A stretch of 64,000 nucleotides of DNA from Cellvibrio sp. 79. GTDB lineage: Bacteria; Pseudomonadota; Gammaproteobacteria; Pseudomonadales; Cellvibrionaceae. The notes under the pieces were generated by a model, which was given only the letters and a program-made list of their open reading frames with translations, was not told the origin of the DNA and did no database searches. The translations under genes were made by a program, and so were the position numbers. The DNA lies in the NCBI GenBank assembly GCA_003056245.1, contig MVDH01000001.1:801679-865678 (forward strand), read 5' to 3'. Below, piece after piece: positions 45,294 through 54,509 of this stretch; the first letter of the stretch is position 1; each line of letters opens with the position of its first letter.

Positions 45294-46097
45294 ATGGCAT
45301 CTGACATCCAAACATCCGTCAATAATGAATTCGTCGTTGAATTGAAAGAGTGCGCCAAGCTGCTCACTGAAAAGTTGCAGAGCAACCAATTCGAAGATGC
45401 TTCGGTATTGATTCAAACCATCACGCAATCCCGCGATCGCCATATTTTCCAATCAGTAGGGCGTTTAACACGTGGTTTGCACGATGCAATTGTAAATTTC
45501 AATGTGGATGCCGATCTTTCCAAAGAACCACCAAAAATTCAAAACTCGGATATTCACGACGCCTCTAATCGCTTGAACTACGTTATTGAACTCACGCAAA
45601 AAGCAGCGGAAAAAACCATGGATATGGTGGATGAAGCAGCGCCTATTGCGATGAATCTCGGGCAGGAAGCAACCAGTTTGCGCGATGAATGGGCGCGGCT
45701 GAAGCGACGTGAAATGAGCCTGGATGAATTTCGTTTGCTTTATGACCGCATGGACGGTTTTTTAGGCCAAATGGTTACTGGTACCGAACAATTAAATAAA
45801 AATTTGCAAGATATTGTATTGGAACAAGGCTTCCAGGATTTAACCGGGCAAGTATTAAAGCGTGTTATCGGTTTAATTAATGAAGTGGAAAAGGATTTGG
45901 TAAGTCTGGTGCGTATTGCCGGTCAAGTCGAAGAAATTACCGGGCTTACTGATGATCGTGAAAGTGCTGCTCACGATATGGAAATTATGCACAAGCGTAA
46001 AACGGAAGCCGAAGGGCCACAGATTAATAAAGAGCGTGCTGATGTAGTTGCCGGGCAAGATGAAGTGGATGATCTCTTGTCGAGCCTTGGCTTTTAG
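45294..46097 (+). CDS. cheZ: CheY-P phosphatase CheZ
   Basis: The 267-residue helical protein matches CheZ: a long helical hairpin with the catalytic segment LEQGFQDLTGQVLKRVIGLI (Gln near 181, aspartate beside it), and a C-terminal CheY-binding helix QDEVDDLLSSLGF. It dephosphorylates CheY-P. It is cotranscribed with cheY and cheA. Confidence 0.94.
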   Translation: MASDIQTSVNNEFVVELKECAKLLTEKLQSNQFEDASVLIQTITQSRDRHIFQSVGRLTRGLHDAIVNFNVDADLSKEPPKIQNSDIHDASNRLNYVIELTQKAAEKTMDMVDEAAPIAMNLGQEATSLRDEWARLKRREMSLDEFRLLYDRMDGFLGQMVTGTEQLNKNLQDIVLEQGFQDLTGQVLKRVIGLINEVEKDLVSLVRIAGQVEEITGLTDDRESAAHDMEIMHKRKTEAEGPQINKERADVVAGQDEVDDLLSSLGF

Positions 46098-46122
46098 TTG
46101 CTGGATACTTGAGGAATCTTGA

Positions 46123-48423
46123 ATGAGTTTTGGTGATGACGAAGACATTCTCCAGGATTTCCTGGTAGAGGCGGGGGAAATCCTCGAGCGCCTCAGCCAG
46201 CAATTAGTGGATTTGGAACAACGTCCGGAAGATAAAGATTTATTGAATGCTATTTTCCGTGGTTTTCATACGGTAAAAGGTGGTGCGGGCTTTTTGTCAT
46301 TAACACCTATGGTGGAATGCTGTCACGTAACTGAAAACCTGTTTGATATTTTGCGCAATGGTAAACGCACGGTCACATCAGAATTAATGGATGTGGTGTT
46401 GCAAGCGCTGGACATGGTTAACCAGCAATTTGAACTGGTTTCCCAGCGTGAAGAATTACCTCCTGTAGAGCCCTCATTAATCCATGCACTGGAGCGATTG
46501 GTTTCTTGCGAAGATTTACAAGAATCTTCTGCGACGACGGCTGCTCCTGAAATTGAAATTGCGCAGGCTGAACCTGTTGCAGTAGCCAGTAATTCTGCTG
46601 TCGGTGGTGACATCACTGATGCTGAATTTGAACAATTGCTGGATGCAATTGCAGGAAAACCTGTTGGTGCACCGGTTGCGTCATCGACCGCAGTCACACC
46701 ATCCAGCAGCGATGAAATTTCTGAAGATGAATTTGAAGCACTGCTGGATCAATTGCACGGCAAAGGTAAAGGCCCCGCTGGTGAAACTGTTCCTGCGCCG
46801 GTTGCTGCGGCTCCTGTTGTAGCCGCACCAAGTTCTGTATCTACATCGGAAGAAATCTCTGAAGATGAATTTGAAGCGTTGCTGGATCAATTGCACGGTA
46901 AAGGTAAAGGGCCAGCCGGTGCTGCAGCTACGCCAGCTCCGGTGGCTGCACCTGTTGCTCCGCCGCTTTCAGTTTCATCCGGTGGCGATTTAATTACTGA
47001 CGATGAATTCGATGCACTCCTTGATCAATTACACGGTAAAGGTAAGGGACCAGGAGTTGCAGGTACTGCTGTAGCGCCAGCTGCTGCTCCTGCACCGGCG
47101 GCAAAACCTGTATCCAAACCTGCGGTGGAAGTAAAGCCTGCACCTGCACCAATTAAAAAACCTGAAGCTGCCAAACCCGTTCCTGCCGCTGCCGCACCAG
47201 CCCCGGCAGCAGGAAATGATAAAGACGCTCCACCACAAGCGGAAACAACTGTTCGTGTAGATACCCAACGCCTCGATGACATCATGAATATGGTCGGCGA
47301 ATTGGTGTTGGTGCGTAATCGCCTGGTGCGTTTGGGAAATAGTTCTACCAATGAAGCACTGGTAAAAGCCGTTGCGAATCTCGACGTAGTGACTGCCGAT
47401 TTGCAAACCTCGGTAATGAAAACACGGATGCAACCGATCAAAAAAGTATTTGGTCGTTTCCCTCGTGTAGTTCGCGATTTGGCGCGCAGCCTGCGCAAAG
47501 AAATTAATCTGGAATTGGTGGGTGAAGAAACTGATCTGGATAAAAACCTGGTAGAAGCCCTTGCGGATCCGTTGGTGCATCTGGTGCGCAATTCTGTTGA
47601 TCACGGTATTGAGTTTCCAGAGATACGCGAAGCCAACGGCAAAGCGCGCACCGGGCAAGTTGTACTCGCCGCTGAACAGGAAGGCGATCATATTTTGCTT
47701 TCCATCAGCGATGATGGTGCAGGTATGGACCCGGCAAAATTGCGTCGCATTGCCGTAGAAAAAGGCATGTTTGATGAAGACACTGCCAATCGCTTATCGG
47801 ACACCGAAGCTTACAATTTAATTTTCGCTCCCGGTTTTTCTACCAAAAAAGAAATTTCCGATGTATCGGGCCGCGGTGTTGGGATGGATGTGGTGAAAAC
47901 CAAAATTACCCAGCTTAACGGTACAGTAGAAATTAAATCCGAATTGGGTAAGGGCACACGCTTTATCATTAAGGTGCCGCTGACGTTGGCGATCATGCCC
48001 ACGCTGATGTTTATGTTGGGGCAACAAACCTTTGCATTTCCATTAGTGAGTGTGAATGAAATTTTCCACATGGATTTGCGTAAGAGCCATATAGTTGACG
48101 GTCAGGATTGCGTGGCGATTCGCGATCAGGCCATTCCGCTTTTCTACATGAAAGACTGGTTGGTAAAAGGTGCTTACGGTGATCGTCCTGACAGTGCACA
48201 TGTTGTTATCGTTACTGTAGGTACACGCCGTGTTGGTTTTGTGGTCGATCAATTAATTGGTCAGGAAGAAGTGGTAATCAAACCACTTGGCAAAATGTTG
48301 CAGGGAACTCCGGGCATGGCCGGCGCAACCATTACCGGTGACGGTACCATTGCGTTAATTTTGGATATTCCCAGCTTATTACGTCGCTACGCAAAAGGAT
48401 CGACGAGTTGGGGACACAATTAA
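46123..48423 (+). CDS. cheA: Chemotaxis histidine kinase CheA with repeated linker motif
   Basis: The 766-residue kinase has an Hpt domain with FHTVKGGAGF (His49). A long Ala/Pro-rich region (about 130-370) follows in place of a standard compact P2. Then come the dimerisation domain, the HATPase core (LVHLVRNSVDHGIE, DDGAGMD, GRGVGMDVVKT) and the CheW-like regulatory domain. The linker carries an acidic motif, EDEFEALLDQLHGKGKG, at about residues 200 and 246. A variant is near 291 and a degenerate copy near 165. They are candidates for the localisation segment that binds ParP/ParC in polar arrays. Stop lies 81 bases before cheB, with a terminator between. Confidence 0.95.
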   Translation: MSFGDDEDILQDFLVEAGEILERLSQQLVDLEQRPEDKDLLNAIFRGFHTVKGGAGFLSLTPMVECCHVTENLFDILRNGKRTVTSELMDVVLQALDMVNQQFELVSQREELPPVEPSLIHALERLVSCEDLQESSATTAAPEIEIAQAEPVAVASNSAVGGDITDAEFEQLLDAIAGKPVGAPVASSTAVTPSSSDEISEDEFEALLDQLHGKGKGPAGETVPAPVAAAPVVAAPSSVSTSEEISEDEFEALLDQLHGKGKGPAGAAATPAPVAAPVAPPLSVSSGGDLITDDEFDALLDQLHGKGKGPGVAGTAVAPAAAPAPAAKPVSKPAVEVKPAPAPIKKPEAAKPVPAAAAPAPAAGNDKDAPPQAETTVRVDTQRLDDIMNMVGELVLVRNRLVRLGNSSTNEALVKAVANLDVVTADLQTSVMKTRMQPIKKVFGRFPRVVRDLARSLRKEINLELVGEETDLDKNLVEALADPLVHLVRNSVDHGIEFPEIREANGKARTGQVVLAAEQEGDHILLSISDDGAGMDPAKLRRIAVEKGMFDEDTANRLSDTEAYNLIFAPGFSTKKEISDVSGRGVGMDVVKTKITQLNGTVEIKSELGKGTRFIIKVPLTLAIMPTLMFMLGQQTFAFPLVSVNEIFHMDLRKSHIVDGQDCVAIRDQAIPLFYMKDWLVKGAYGDRPDSAHVVIVTVGTRRVGFVVDQLIGQEEVVIKPLGKMLQGTPGMAGATITGDGTIALILDIPSLLRRYAKGSTSWGHN
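46609..47052 (+). repeat. Tandem motif repeats within cheA
   Basis: Two near-identical stretches of 69 bases (46714-46782 and 46852-46920) and a third diverged one (46987-47052) encode the repeated EDEFEALLDQLHGKGKG motif. A fourth degenerate copy lies at about 46609-46669. Ala/Pro/Val-rich spacers of 20-30 codons separate them. The pattern looks like in-frame duplication. Confidence 0.9.
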
Positions 48424-48433
48424 TTCATTCGAT

Positions 48434-48460
48434 AAAACGCCTGTGTAACAGGCGTTTTTA
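48434..48460 (+). terminator. Intrinsic terminator between cheA and cheB
   Basis: AAAACGCCTGT/ACAGGCGTTTT forms an 11-base-pair stem with a three-base loop, followed by TATT. It lies within a run of same-strand chemotaxis genes, so it would reduce cheB-motCD expression relative to cheYZA. Confidence 0.8.
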
Positions 48461-48504
48461 TTGGAACTGTTTTCCAAAGCAGTTGCTACTGCGGAGTATG
48501 TTTA

Positions 48505-49644
48505 ATGCCGGTCCGGGTATTAGTGGTCGATGATTCCAATTTCTTTCAGCATCGCCTGAAAGATATTATTAATGAGCACCCGGATTTAAAAGTGATTGGT
48601 ATTGCCAGTAATGGCCGTGAAGCCGTTGAAAAAGCGGCGGAGTTGAAGCCTGATATCATCACCATGGATTTTGAAATGCCGGTGATGGATGGTGTCACTG
48701 CGATCAAGCATATTATGGCCAATCGCAAAGTGCCGATCCTGATGTTTTCCTCGCTCACTTATGAAGGTGCAAAAATTACGCTGGATGCTCTTGCAGCGGG
48801 CGCACTGGATTTTATTCCCAAAGATTTCGCAGAAGTTTCGCGCAGTTCCGAAGTTCTCAAAAAAAAATTACACGAACGATTAATTACGTTGGCGGGCGTG
48901 TCTGCGCGTTTGTCGCCAGCAGCGCCTGTGCCTGTTGCTGATCCCAAACCCACAGCGACTACAGCGATCACACATTTACGCACGAGTGTTCCGACGGCTC
49001 CGCCAATCACGGCCAAACCGGCTGCTCTTGTTGATGAAAATAAATCTACAGCTCCTGATAATTATCGTTTAAAAAACAAACCCAAAATTTTAGTGATCGG
49101 TGCTTCTACCGGCGGGCCGGTAGCGCTTGCAGAGGTGCTGATTGCATTGCCTGCAAATTTCCCGCTACCCATTGTATTGGTGCAACACATGCCTGAAAAC
49201 TTCACCAAGGCATTTGCAGAGCGTTTAAATAAACAATGCAAAATCCAGGTGCGTGAGGCGGTTGATGGTGATCAATTACAACCGGGTTTGGCATTGCTTG
49301 CACCGGGCGGAAAGCAATTAATGCTGGATAAACGCAATGGCGGTTCAGTGCGTGTTTTGCCGGATGATGATCGGGTAACTTACAAACCATCGCTGGATAT
49401 TACATTCGGTTCTGCGGCGAATACCTATGCTGATAAAGTATTAGGTGTGGTACTAACCGGAATGGGATCGGATGGTTGTAAAGGTGCAGGTCTATTAAAA
49501 CAATGCGGTTCGTCACTCTGGTCGCAAGATGAGGCCAGTTGCGTAATTTATGGTATGCCGATGGCGGTCGCACGTGCGGGTTTCTCGGATAAAGTACTTA
49601 GCCTGAAAGATATTGGGCCGCGTTTGGTGCGAGAGGTAATGTAA
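48505..49644 (+). CDS. cheB: Chemotaxis methylesterase CheB
   Basis: The 379-residue CheB has a receiver domain (Asp55 in ITMDFEMPVMDG) joined by a linker of Ala/Pro/Thr residues (about 130-185) to the methylesterase domain. Its catalytic residues lie in VIGASTGGPVAL (serine), VLVQHMPENF (histidine) and LTGMGSDGCKG (aspartate). It removes methyl groups or deamidates glutamines in chemoreceptors. No cheR is in this window. The motC ATG overlaps its stop. Confidence 0.96.
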   Translation: MPVRVLVVDDSNFFQHRLKDIINEHPDLKVIGIASNGREAVEKAAELKPDIITMDFEMPVMDGVTAIKHIMANRKVPILMFSSLTYEGAKITLDALAAGALDFIPKDFAEVSRSSEVLKKKLHERLITLAGVSARLSPAAPVPVADPKPTATTAITHLRTSVPTAPPITAKPAALVDENKSTAPDNYRLKNKPKILVIGASTGGPVALAEVLIALPANFPLPIVLVQHMPENFTKAFAERLNKQCKIQVREAVDGDQLQPGLALLAPGGKQLMLDKRNGGSVRVLPDDDRVTYKPSLDITFGSAANTYADKVLGVVLTGMGSDGCKGAGLLKQCGSSLWSQDEASCVIYGMPMAVARAGFSDKVLSLKDIGPRLVREVM

Positions 49645-50390
49645 TGGATGTACTGAGTATTGTTGGCGTTATCATTGCGTTTGCAGCAATTATTGGTGGA
49701 AGTTTTTTAGAAGGCGGTGGTCTGGGTTCATTAGTAAATGGGCCCGCAGCATTTATTGTTGTAGGTGGTACTTTAGGCGCAGCCATGTTGCAGACCTCCA
49801 AAAGTAGTTTGCGCCGCGCCTTAAAAATTATTCGTTGGGTCTTTAAACCGCCGTACGTTCCTTTTAAGCAAGGAATTTCCAATATTGCACGTTGGGCTGC
49901 CGCTGCGCGTAAAGATGGCTTATTGGGTTTGGAGTCAATCTCCGAACGCGAGAAAGATGCGTTTGCCAAAAAAGGTTTGCAATTATTAGTAGATGGCAAT
50001 GAGCCGGAAGTTATTCGCCGTATTCTGGAAACTGATTTAATTGTCGATGAACAGCGCGATTTTGACGCGATCAAATTTTATGAAAGTATGGGGGGCTATG
50101 CGCCAACCATCGGTATCATCGGTGCTGTCATGGGATTGATTCATGTAATGAATAATCTGGCCGATCCCGCAACGCTCGGCCCCGGAATTGCCATTGCGTT
50201 TGTCGCTACTATTTATGGTGTGGCGCTTGCCAATCTAGTGTTTATCCCCGTCTCTAATAAGTTACGTATGTGTGTCAATGAAAACTCCCAATACCGTGAA
50301 TTAATTATTGAAGGCATTATCGCAATCGCCGATGGTGAAAATCCGCGTTCAATTGAGATGAAGCTCAATGGTTATTTACATCGACCTTAA
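49644..50390 (+). CDS. motC: Flagellar motor stator protein MotC
   Basis: The 248-residue stator subunit has four membrane segments. The cytoplasmic loop carries the charged residues expected in MotA/PomA, and the last two helices include GGYAPTIGIIGAVMGLIHVM and IAIAFVATIYGVALANLVF. With MotD it forms the second stator set known in pseudomonads. The ATG overlaps the cheB stop as TAATG. Confidence 0.94.
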   Translation: MDVLSIVGVIIAFAAIIGGSFLEGGGLGSLVNGPAAFIVVGGTLGAAMLQTSKSSLRRALKIIRWVFKPPYVPFKQGISNIARWAAAARKDGLLGLESISEREKDAFAKKGLQLLVDGNEPEVIRRILETDLIVDEQRDFDAIKFYESMGGYAPTIGIIGAVMGLIHVMNNLADPATLGPGIAIAFVATIYGVALANLVFIPVSNKLRMCVNENSQYRELIIEGIIAIADGENPRSIEMKLNGYLHRP

Positions 50391-50429
50391 CGTGTTTGCA
50401 GTTATCTTACGGTAATAGGTAAAAACTCC

Positions 50430-51287
50430 ATGGTGCGTCGCAGGCGGGAAGACATCCATATCAATCATGAGCGCTGGTTAATCTCCTACGCTGATTTCAT
50501 TACGCTATTGTTTGCTTTTTTTGTAGTGATGTATTCAATTTCCCAGGTGAATGTCAGTAAGTATCGCGTGCTGTCGGACACCTTTATTGAAGCATTTAAT
50601 CAACCTACTAATTCCCAAACCAATGCTGAGCCCAGTGAGCAGTTAAATCCATCCAATGATGTGATTACACCCATTGATATGGGAAAAACCGCACAGAATA
50701 CGGCTGATCAAATACCGAATGTTATTGTCGATCAGGATCCTTCCGCACAAACAACCAGTTCCGCTGCTACCTCTGCAGATGCAGTTACCAGCGACGAGCT
50801 GTCGCAAATTTCCGATCTGGTGACAGAAAAATTTTCACAGCTAATTAATGATCAAATGATCCAGGTGTCCAGCAATGAGCTCTGGTTACAGATTGAATTG
50901 AAAGACAGTATTTTGTTTGGCTCCGGCAGTGCGGATGCAAGCGAACAGGCACAGAAAATTTTTGATGAAATCGCAGAAATTTTAAAAAATTATTCCAATC
51001 CGGTACAGGTGGAAGGCTTTACCGATAACATTCCGATTAAAAGCCCGAAATATCCAACCAACTGGGAATTGTCTACTGCGCGCGCCAGTACGATTGTAAA
51101 ATACCTTGCGGCTAAAGGTGTTTCTCCCGAGCGGTTGTCAGCGGTGGGTTATGGTGAATACCAACCTGTTTCATCCAATGAAACGGATGTGGGCAGGGCG
51201 CAAAATCGCCGCGTTGCTATTATGGTTGCAAAACGCAAGATGGATCGGCCAACAATCAATGTACAAGCGCCGGCGAAAACCAACTAG
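50430..51287 (+). CDS. motD: Flagellar motor stator protein MotD
   Basis: The 285-residue MotB-type protein has a basic start (MVRRRREDIHINHERW), one membrane helix with the proton-carrying aspartate in SYADFITLLFAFFVVMYS (Asp near 22), a Ser/Thr/Gln-rich spacer, and a C-terminal OmpA-like peptidoglycan-binding domain (VEGFTDNIPI, NWELSTARASTIVKYL, GYGEYQPVSSN). It anchors the MotC stator to the cell wall. Confidence 0.94.
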   Translation: MVRRRREDIHINHERWLISYADFITLLFAFFVVMYSISQVNVSKYRVLSDTFIEAFNQPTNSQTNAEPSEQLNPSNDVITPIDMGKTAQNTADQIPNVIVDQDPSAQTTSSAATSADAVTSDELSQISDLVTEKFSQLINDQMIQVSSNELWLQIELKDSILFGSGSADASEQAQKIFDEIAEILKNYSNPVQVEGFTDNIPIKSPKYPTNWELSTARASTIVKYLAAKGVSPERLSAVGYGEYQPVSSNETDVGRAQNRRVAIMVAKRKMDRPTINVQAPAKTN

Positions 51288-51291
51288 CTTG

Positions 51292-52170
51292 TTACTTATC
51301 GAAAGTATTAAGTTGAATTACCCTGCGTTTTTTTTCGTCAAGTAATTTTTCTCCCCAGCGTAAATTTTCAATGCTGTTGAAGAGTTTGTTGAAACTGCCG
51401 TCTTCGATGGCAAGTTTCAGTCCGGTCTCAATACGATCAGCGAGTTTTTGATTATCTTTATGCAGATAAAAATAAACCGGATTTTCGTAGCGAAGAAACA
51501 GATATTTTTCCAGCGCAATACCTTGATCCGCATAAGTATCTACTTCAGTTCTTACTTGATAAATGCCACGGGAAAAATAGTCGAAACGATTGGACTTCAA
51601 CATCTTGAATAAATTGAAATAGCTCAAACTTAACACCAAAGGAAGCCCGTTCTCTTCCATCACTTGCCTGTCGGGCCAGTGAGAGCCGATACCACCTTTA
51701 AGCTTGCGCAGATCTTCGATATTTTTTATCGTCGAAAATTTTTCCTTATCCTGAGCGCGAATTAAAAATACCCGATAATCGCTAAGTTCTTTGAGCAAAC
51801 GAATTTTGATTGGCGTTAGATTGTATTTGAGGTCTTTTGCGTACGGCATCCAGGTGACGTCTACCTCGCCGCGCTCAATATCACGTAAAAGCCGATTGGT
51901 TATTGGCATTACCGGAATAAATTCGAGTTGGTATTCACCATGGGTTGGAACAGTTTTGGATAATGCCAACCTTAATAAATTACTGTAGTAATAATCATCA
52001 TGATCCTGTTTTAAGTTTTCCTCGCAGGCGATGACAACCTTCGTAACGGATTTGCCGGTAGATTCTTTTTCCCTGGCAAATGAGTGCGGGGTAAAGATGG
52101 TGAGGGTGAGGCCGATAGTAAGGATTATTGGCTTTATAACGACAGATAGGTTTTGGGACATTATTGCCAT
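51292..52170 (-). CDS. Periplasmic substrate-binding-like protein (PBP2 fold)
   Basis: The protein (about 292 residues) has a signal peptide and a type 2 periplasmic binding fold: TKVVIACEEN at the first strand, IERGEVDVTWMPY, and LRKLKGGIGSHWPDRQVMEE in the second lobe. It lacks associated transporter genes. It might be an orphan solute-binding or sensory protein. It opposes motD, with only four bases between their ends, and lies between motD and parC, which are adjacent in Pseudomonas. The start is uncertain (52161, 52170 or 52203). Confidence 0.8.
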   Translation of the reverse strand: MAIMSQNLSVVIKPIILTIGLTLTIFTPHSFAREKESTGKSVTKVVIACEENLKQDHDDYYYSNLLRLALSKTVPTHGEYQLEFIPVMPITNRLLRDIERGEVDVTWMPYAKDLKYNLTPIKIRLLKELSDYRVFLIRAQDKEKFSTIKNIEDLRKLKGGIGSHWPDRQVMEENGLPLVLSLSYFNLFKMLKSNRFDYFSRGIYQVRTEVDTYADQGIALEKYLFLRYENPVYFYLHKDNQKLADRIETGLKLAIEDGSFNKLFNSIENLRWGEKLLDEKKRRVIQLNTFDK

Positions 52171-52511
52171 ATCAACATAATTCTTGCCGGTGTGATGACA
52201 CATTCGTGGTGCCGGGCTTCAGGGTAAGTCTAGCTCTGATATGCAAACCGGATATTGAGAAATGTTAAGGCCACGTCGTTTTGTTGCGGTCAGTGAACTT
52301 GAAGTTATGTACTGCTAGGCAATACTAAATATCCTGCACGAAAAATGATCAGCACTCTAAATCTATTGTCGTTACTGGCGATAATGGTAATTGGGGATGA
52401 TAATTGTGCCAATGAAAGATAGTTTTACCGGCATAGAGATTGCTTTAGTGGTACAGGTGAGACATTTAATGGTTAATGTGTCTGGTATTTGACGCCAGCG
52501 AGGTTCTACAA
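52171..52511 (+). other. Intergenic region upstream of parC
   Basis: This 341-base region separates the divergent binding-protein gene and parC. It contains a strong sigma-28 promoter match at 52358-52384 and nothing else that looks coding. Confidence 0.6.
52358..52384 (+). promoter_or_regulatory. Sigma-28 (FliA) promoter of parC-parP-cheW
   Basis: TAAATCTA, 11 bases, then GGCGATAA matches TAAAGTTT-N11-GCCGATAA with seven of eight in the -10 and the invariant TAAA in the -35. It lies about 128 bases before the parC start. Confidence 0.75.
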
Positions 52512-53345
52512 GTGCGGATCTTGGCAATTGCAAATCAGAAAGGCGGGGTAGGTAAGACGACTACTACCGTGGCGCTGGGTGGGCTCATAGCCGACGCCGG
52601 GCACAAAATATTGTTACTTGATATTGACCCTCACGGCTCCTTGTCAACCTGGTTCGGGATCGATCCCGACAATCAGGCGCTGAGCAGTTATACGTTATTT
52701 CAGGAGCGTAAAGAGCTGTCTTACCAATTAGTAAAACGCCTGGTGTTGTCCACGCAATTTGCAAATGTAGACGTTATTCCTGCAACTACGGCATTGGCAA
52801 CACTGGAGCGGCAGGCGATTGGGCAAGATGGTATGGGGCTGGTGTTGAGTAGAGCGCTGGCATTGCTCGCTGACGATTATGACTATGTTCTGATTGATAC
52901 TCCTCCATTGTTGGGGGTTTTGATGGTTAATGCGTTGGCGGCTTGCCACTATCTCGTTGTTCCGGTGCAAACTGAGTTCCTCGCCCTTAAGGGGCTGGAG
53001 CGAATGGTTAATACATTGAATATGATGTCGCGTTCACGCAAAAAGGCACTGGATTACACCGTAGTACCGGTCATGTTTGATCGCCGCACCCAGGCATCTG
53101 TTACCAGTTTGCGCACTATTCGCAACACCTATCCCGAGCAATCGTGGCCGGGTTATATTCCAGTGGATACCCGTTTTCGCGATGCTAGTAAGGCTGGTAT
53201 CCCACCACATTTGTTTGACCCAGCCAGTAAAGGGGTTGAGGCCTATACCTCTCTTTGGCATTGGTTGGAGAAGAAATTCAAACAACTTGAATCAACCCCG
53301 TCAGCAACTCCGTTGGTGGCTAGCAAGGCAGGTGCAGTGTCGTGA
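52512..53345 (+). CDS. parC: ParA-like chemotaxis-array ATPase ParC
   Basis: The 277-residue ParA-family ATPase begins ILAIANQKGGVGKTTTTVAL, with the deviant Walker A lysine pair, and has LLLDIDPHGSLSTWF and LIDTPPLLGVLMVNAL. Homologues beside cheW in Pseudomonas and Vibrio place chemosensory arrays at the pole. A GTG start at 52512 (GAGG upstream) gives the usual family start; the longer frame from 52476 has no support. It overlaps the parP start by four bases. Confidence 0.93.
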   Translation: MRILAIANQKGGVGKTTTTVALGGLIADAGHKILLLDIDPHGSLSTWFGIDPDNQALSSYTLFQERKELSYQLVKRLVLSTQFANVDVIPATTALATLERQAIGQDGMGLVLSRALALLADDYDYVLIDTPPLLGVLMVNALAACHYLVVPVQTEFLALKGLERMVNTLNMMSRSRKKALDYTVVPVMFDRRTQASVTSLRTIRNTYPEQSWPGYIPVDTRFRDASKAGIPPHLFDPASKGVEAYTSLWHWLEKKFKQLESTPSATPLVASKAGAVS

Positions 53346-54403
53346 GCTCAAAACAATCATCAGGTGATAGCACAGTGACACCTGATGACATTCTTAACAG
53401 CTATCTGGATGATTTGCTCGGCGGTGAAGATCCGCTGGGTGCTGCGCTCGGAGAAATGGAGTCCCGCATAACGCTCGCTGCCACCGCTGGTTCAGCAAGG
53501 GTAGTGCCATTGCCTACGAAAAAGGCGATTGAAAAGCCGGCGGAAAAACTACCTGTTGTTAAATCTGCAAGCTCGCATGCGCGTTCCGAAGTACCTCCGC
53601 CTCCACCAAAAACATCGACAAAACCGCGCTCGCTTGTTCAATCAAAATCTACTTTTGCTGAACCTGAAATAGTTCAAACCCAGGAGCAAAAGTTAAAGCT
53701 GGAAAAGTTGCTACAGTCCGCACGCACGCAGTTGCTGGTGGAGACTCCCGTTGCTACGCCAACTCAAGTAGAAACGAAAACCAGTTATATAGATAACCCA
53801 AATGAAATCCAGGAATGGGTGATTGAAACTACAGAAGTGACCATTGCGCCTGAGATAGTGCCGGTTGCTGACATCCTCCCAACAGAAAATGTACAACCCA
53901 AACACTTTCAACTGGACGGTTTGGAGTGGCTTGAGAATGGTCGGCCACAATGGGCGCAATCGCGCTTTGATGTGTTGTTGTTTCAAGTGTCCGGGTTAAC
54001 CCTGGCGGTGCCGCTAATTTCCCTTGGGCAGATCCAGCCATTGACGGATGAATTGACTCCATTGTTTGGCCAAGCCGATTGGTTTATGGGGCTGCAACCT
54101 ACGCCAGCGGGAAAAATCCGCACCGTCAATACTGCAAAATTTGTGATGCCTGAGCGCTATGATGAGTCTTTTGTGGAAACGGCTAAATATGTCGTATCCA
54201 TTAACGGTGTGCCGTGGGGATTGGCGGTAGATTCAGTCAATCAACCCATCACTCTTCAACCTGATGATGTGAAGTGGCGCGGCGATCGCAGCAAGCGCCC
54301 GTGGCTTGCCGGTACAGTGAAAGACCATATGTGCGCCTTGCTGGATATTCCACGTATCGGCCAAATGTTGATTGATGCAGACAAGAATTTTATTCCAGTG
54401 TGA
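53342..54403 (+). CDS. parP: Array-tethering protein ParP (CheW-like C-terminal domain)
   Basis: The 353-residue protein has an N-terminal motif SYLDDLLGGEDP, a disordered Lys/Pro/Ser-rich linker, and a CheW-like C-terminal domain (about 212-350, with DVLLFQVSGLTLAVPL and PWGLAVDSVNQPITL). In Vibrio and Pseudomonas, ParP binds ParC and, through its array-integrity domain, the CheA localisation segment and chemoreceptors. The start GTG overlaps the parC stop. Confidence 0.9.
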   Translation: MSSKQSSGDSTVTPDDILNSYLDDLLGGEDPLGAALGEMESRITLAATAGSARVVPLPTKKAIEKPAEKLPVVKSASSHARSEVPPPPPKTSTKPRSLVQSKSTFAEPEIVQTQEQKLKLEKLLQSARTQLLVETPVATPTQVETKTSYIDNPNEIQEWVIETTEVTIAPEIVPVADILPTENVQPKHFQLDGLEWLENGRPQWAQSRFDVLLFQVSGLTLAVPLISLGQIQPLTDELTPLFGQADWFMGLQPTPAGKIRTVNTAKFVMPERYDESFVETAKYVVSINGVPWGLAVDSVNQPITLQPDDVKWRGDRSKRPWLAGTVKDHMCALLDIPRIGQMLIDADKNFIPV

Positions 54404-54509
54404 AGTGCTTAATTAGTGCTTCGGCAAAAGTGGCATAGGAAAAGTCCTCGGCTATAGTTATAACGACATTTATCGATTTGCCGCCCACAGCAGGTGGCTC
54501 CAGAGGAAT

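Noticed and set aside
46323-47691. Long minus-strand frames across cheA
   Set aside because: They mirror the Ala/Pro-rich repeats of CheA, and give low-complexity proteins without start signals.
52728-53285. Minus-strand frames inside parC
   Set aside because: They are shadows of the strongly supported ParA-family gene.
54404-54509. Possible sigma-54 or sigma-28 promoter before cheW
   Set aside because: TGGCATAGG is not followed by a correctly spaced GC, and no TAAA/GCCGATAA pair has the right spacing.
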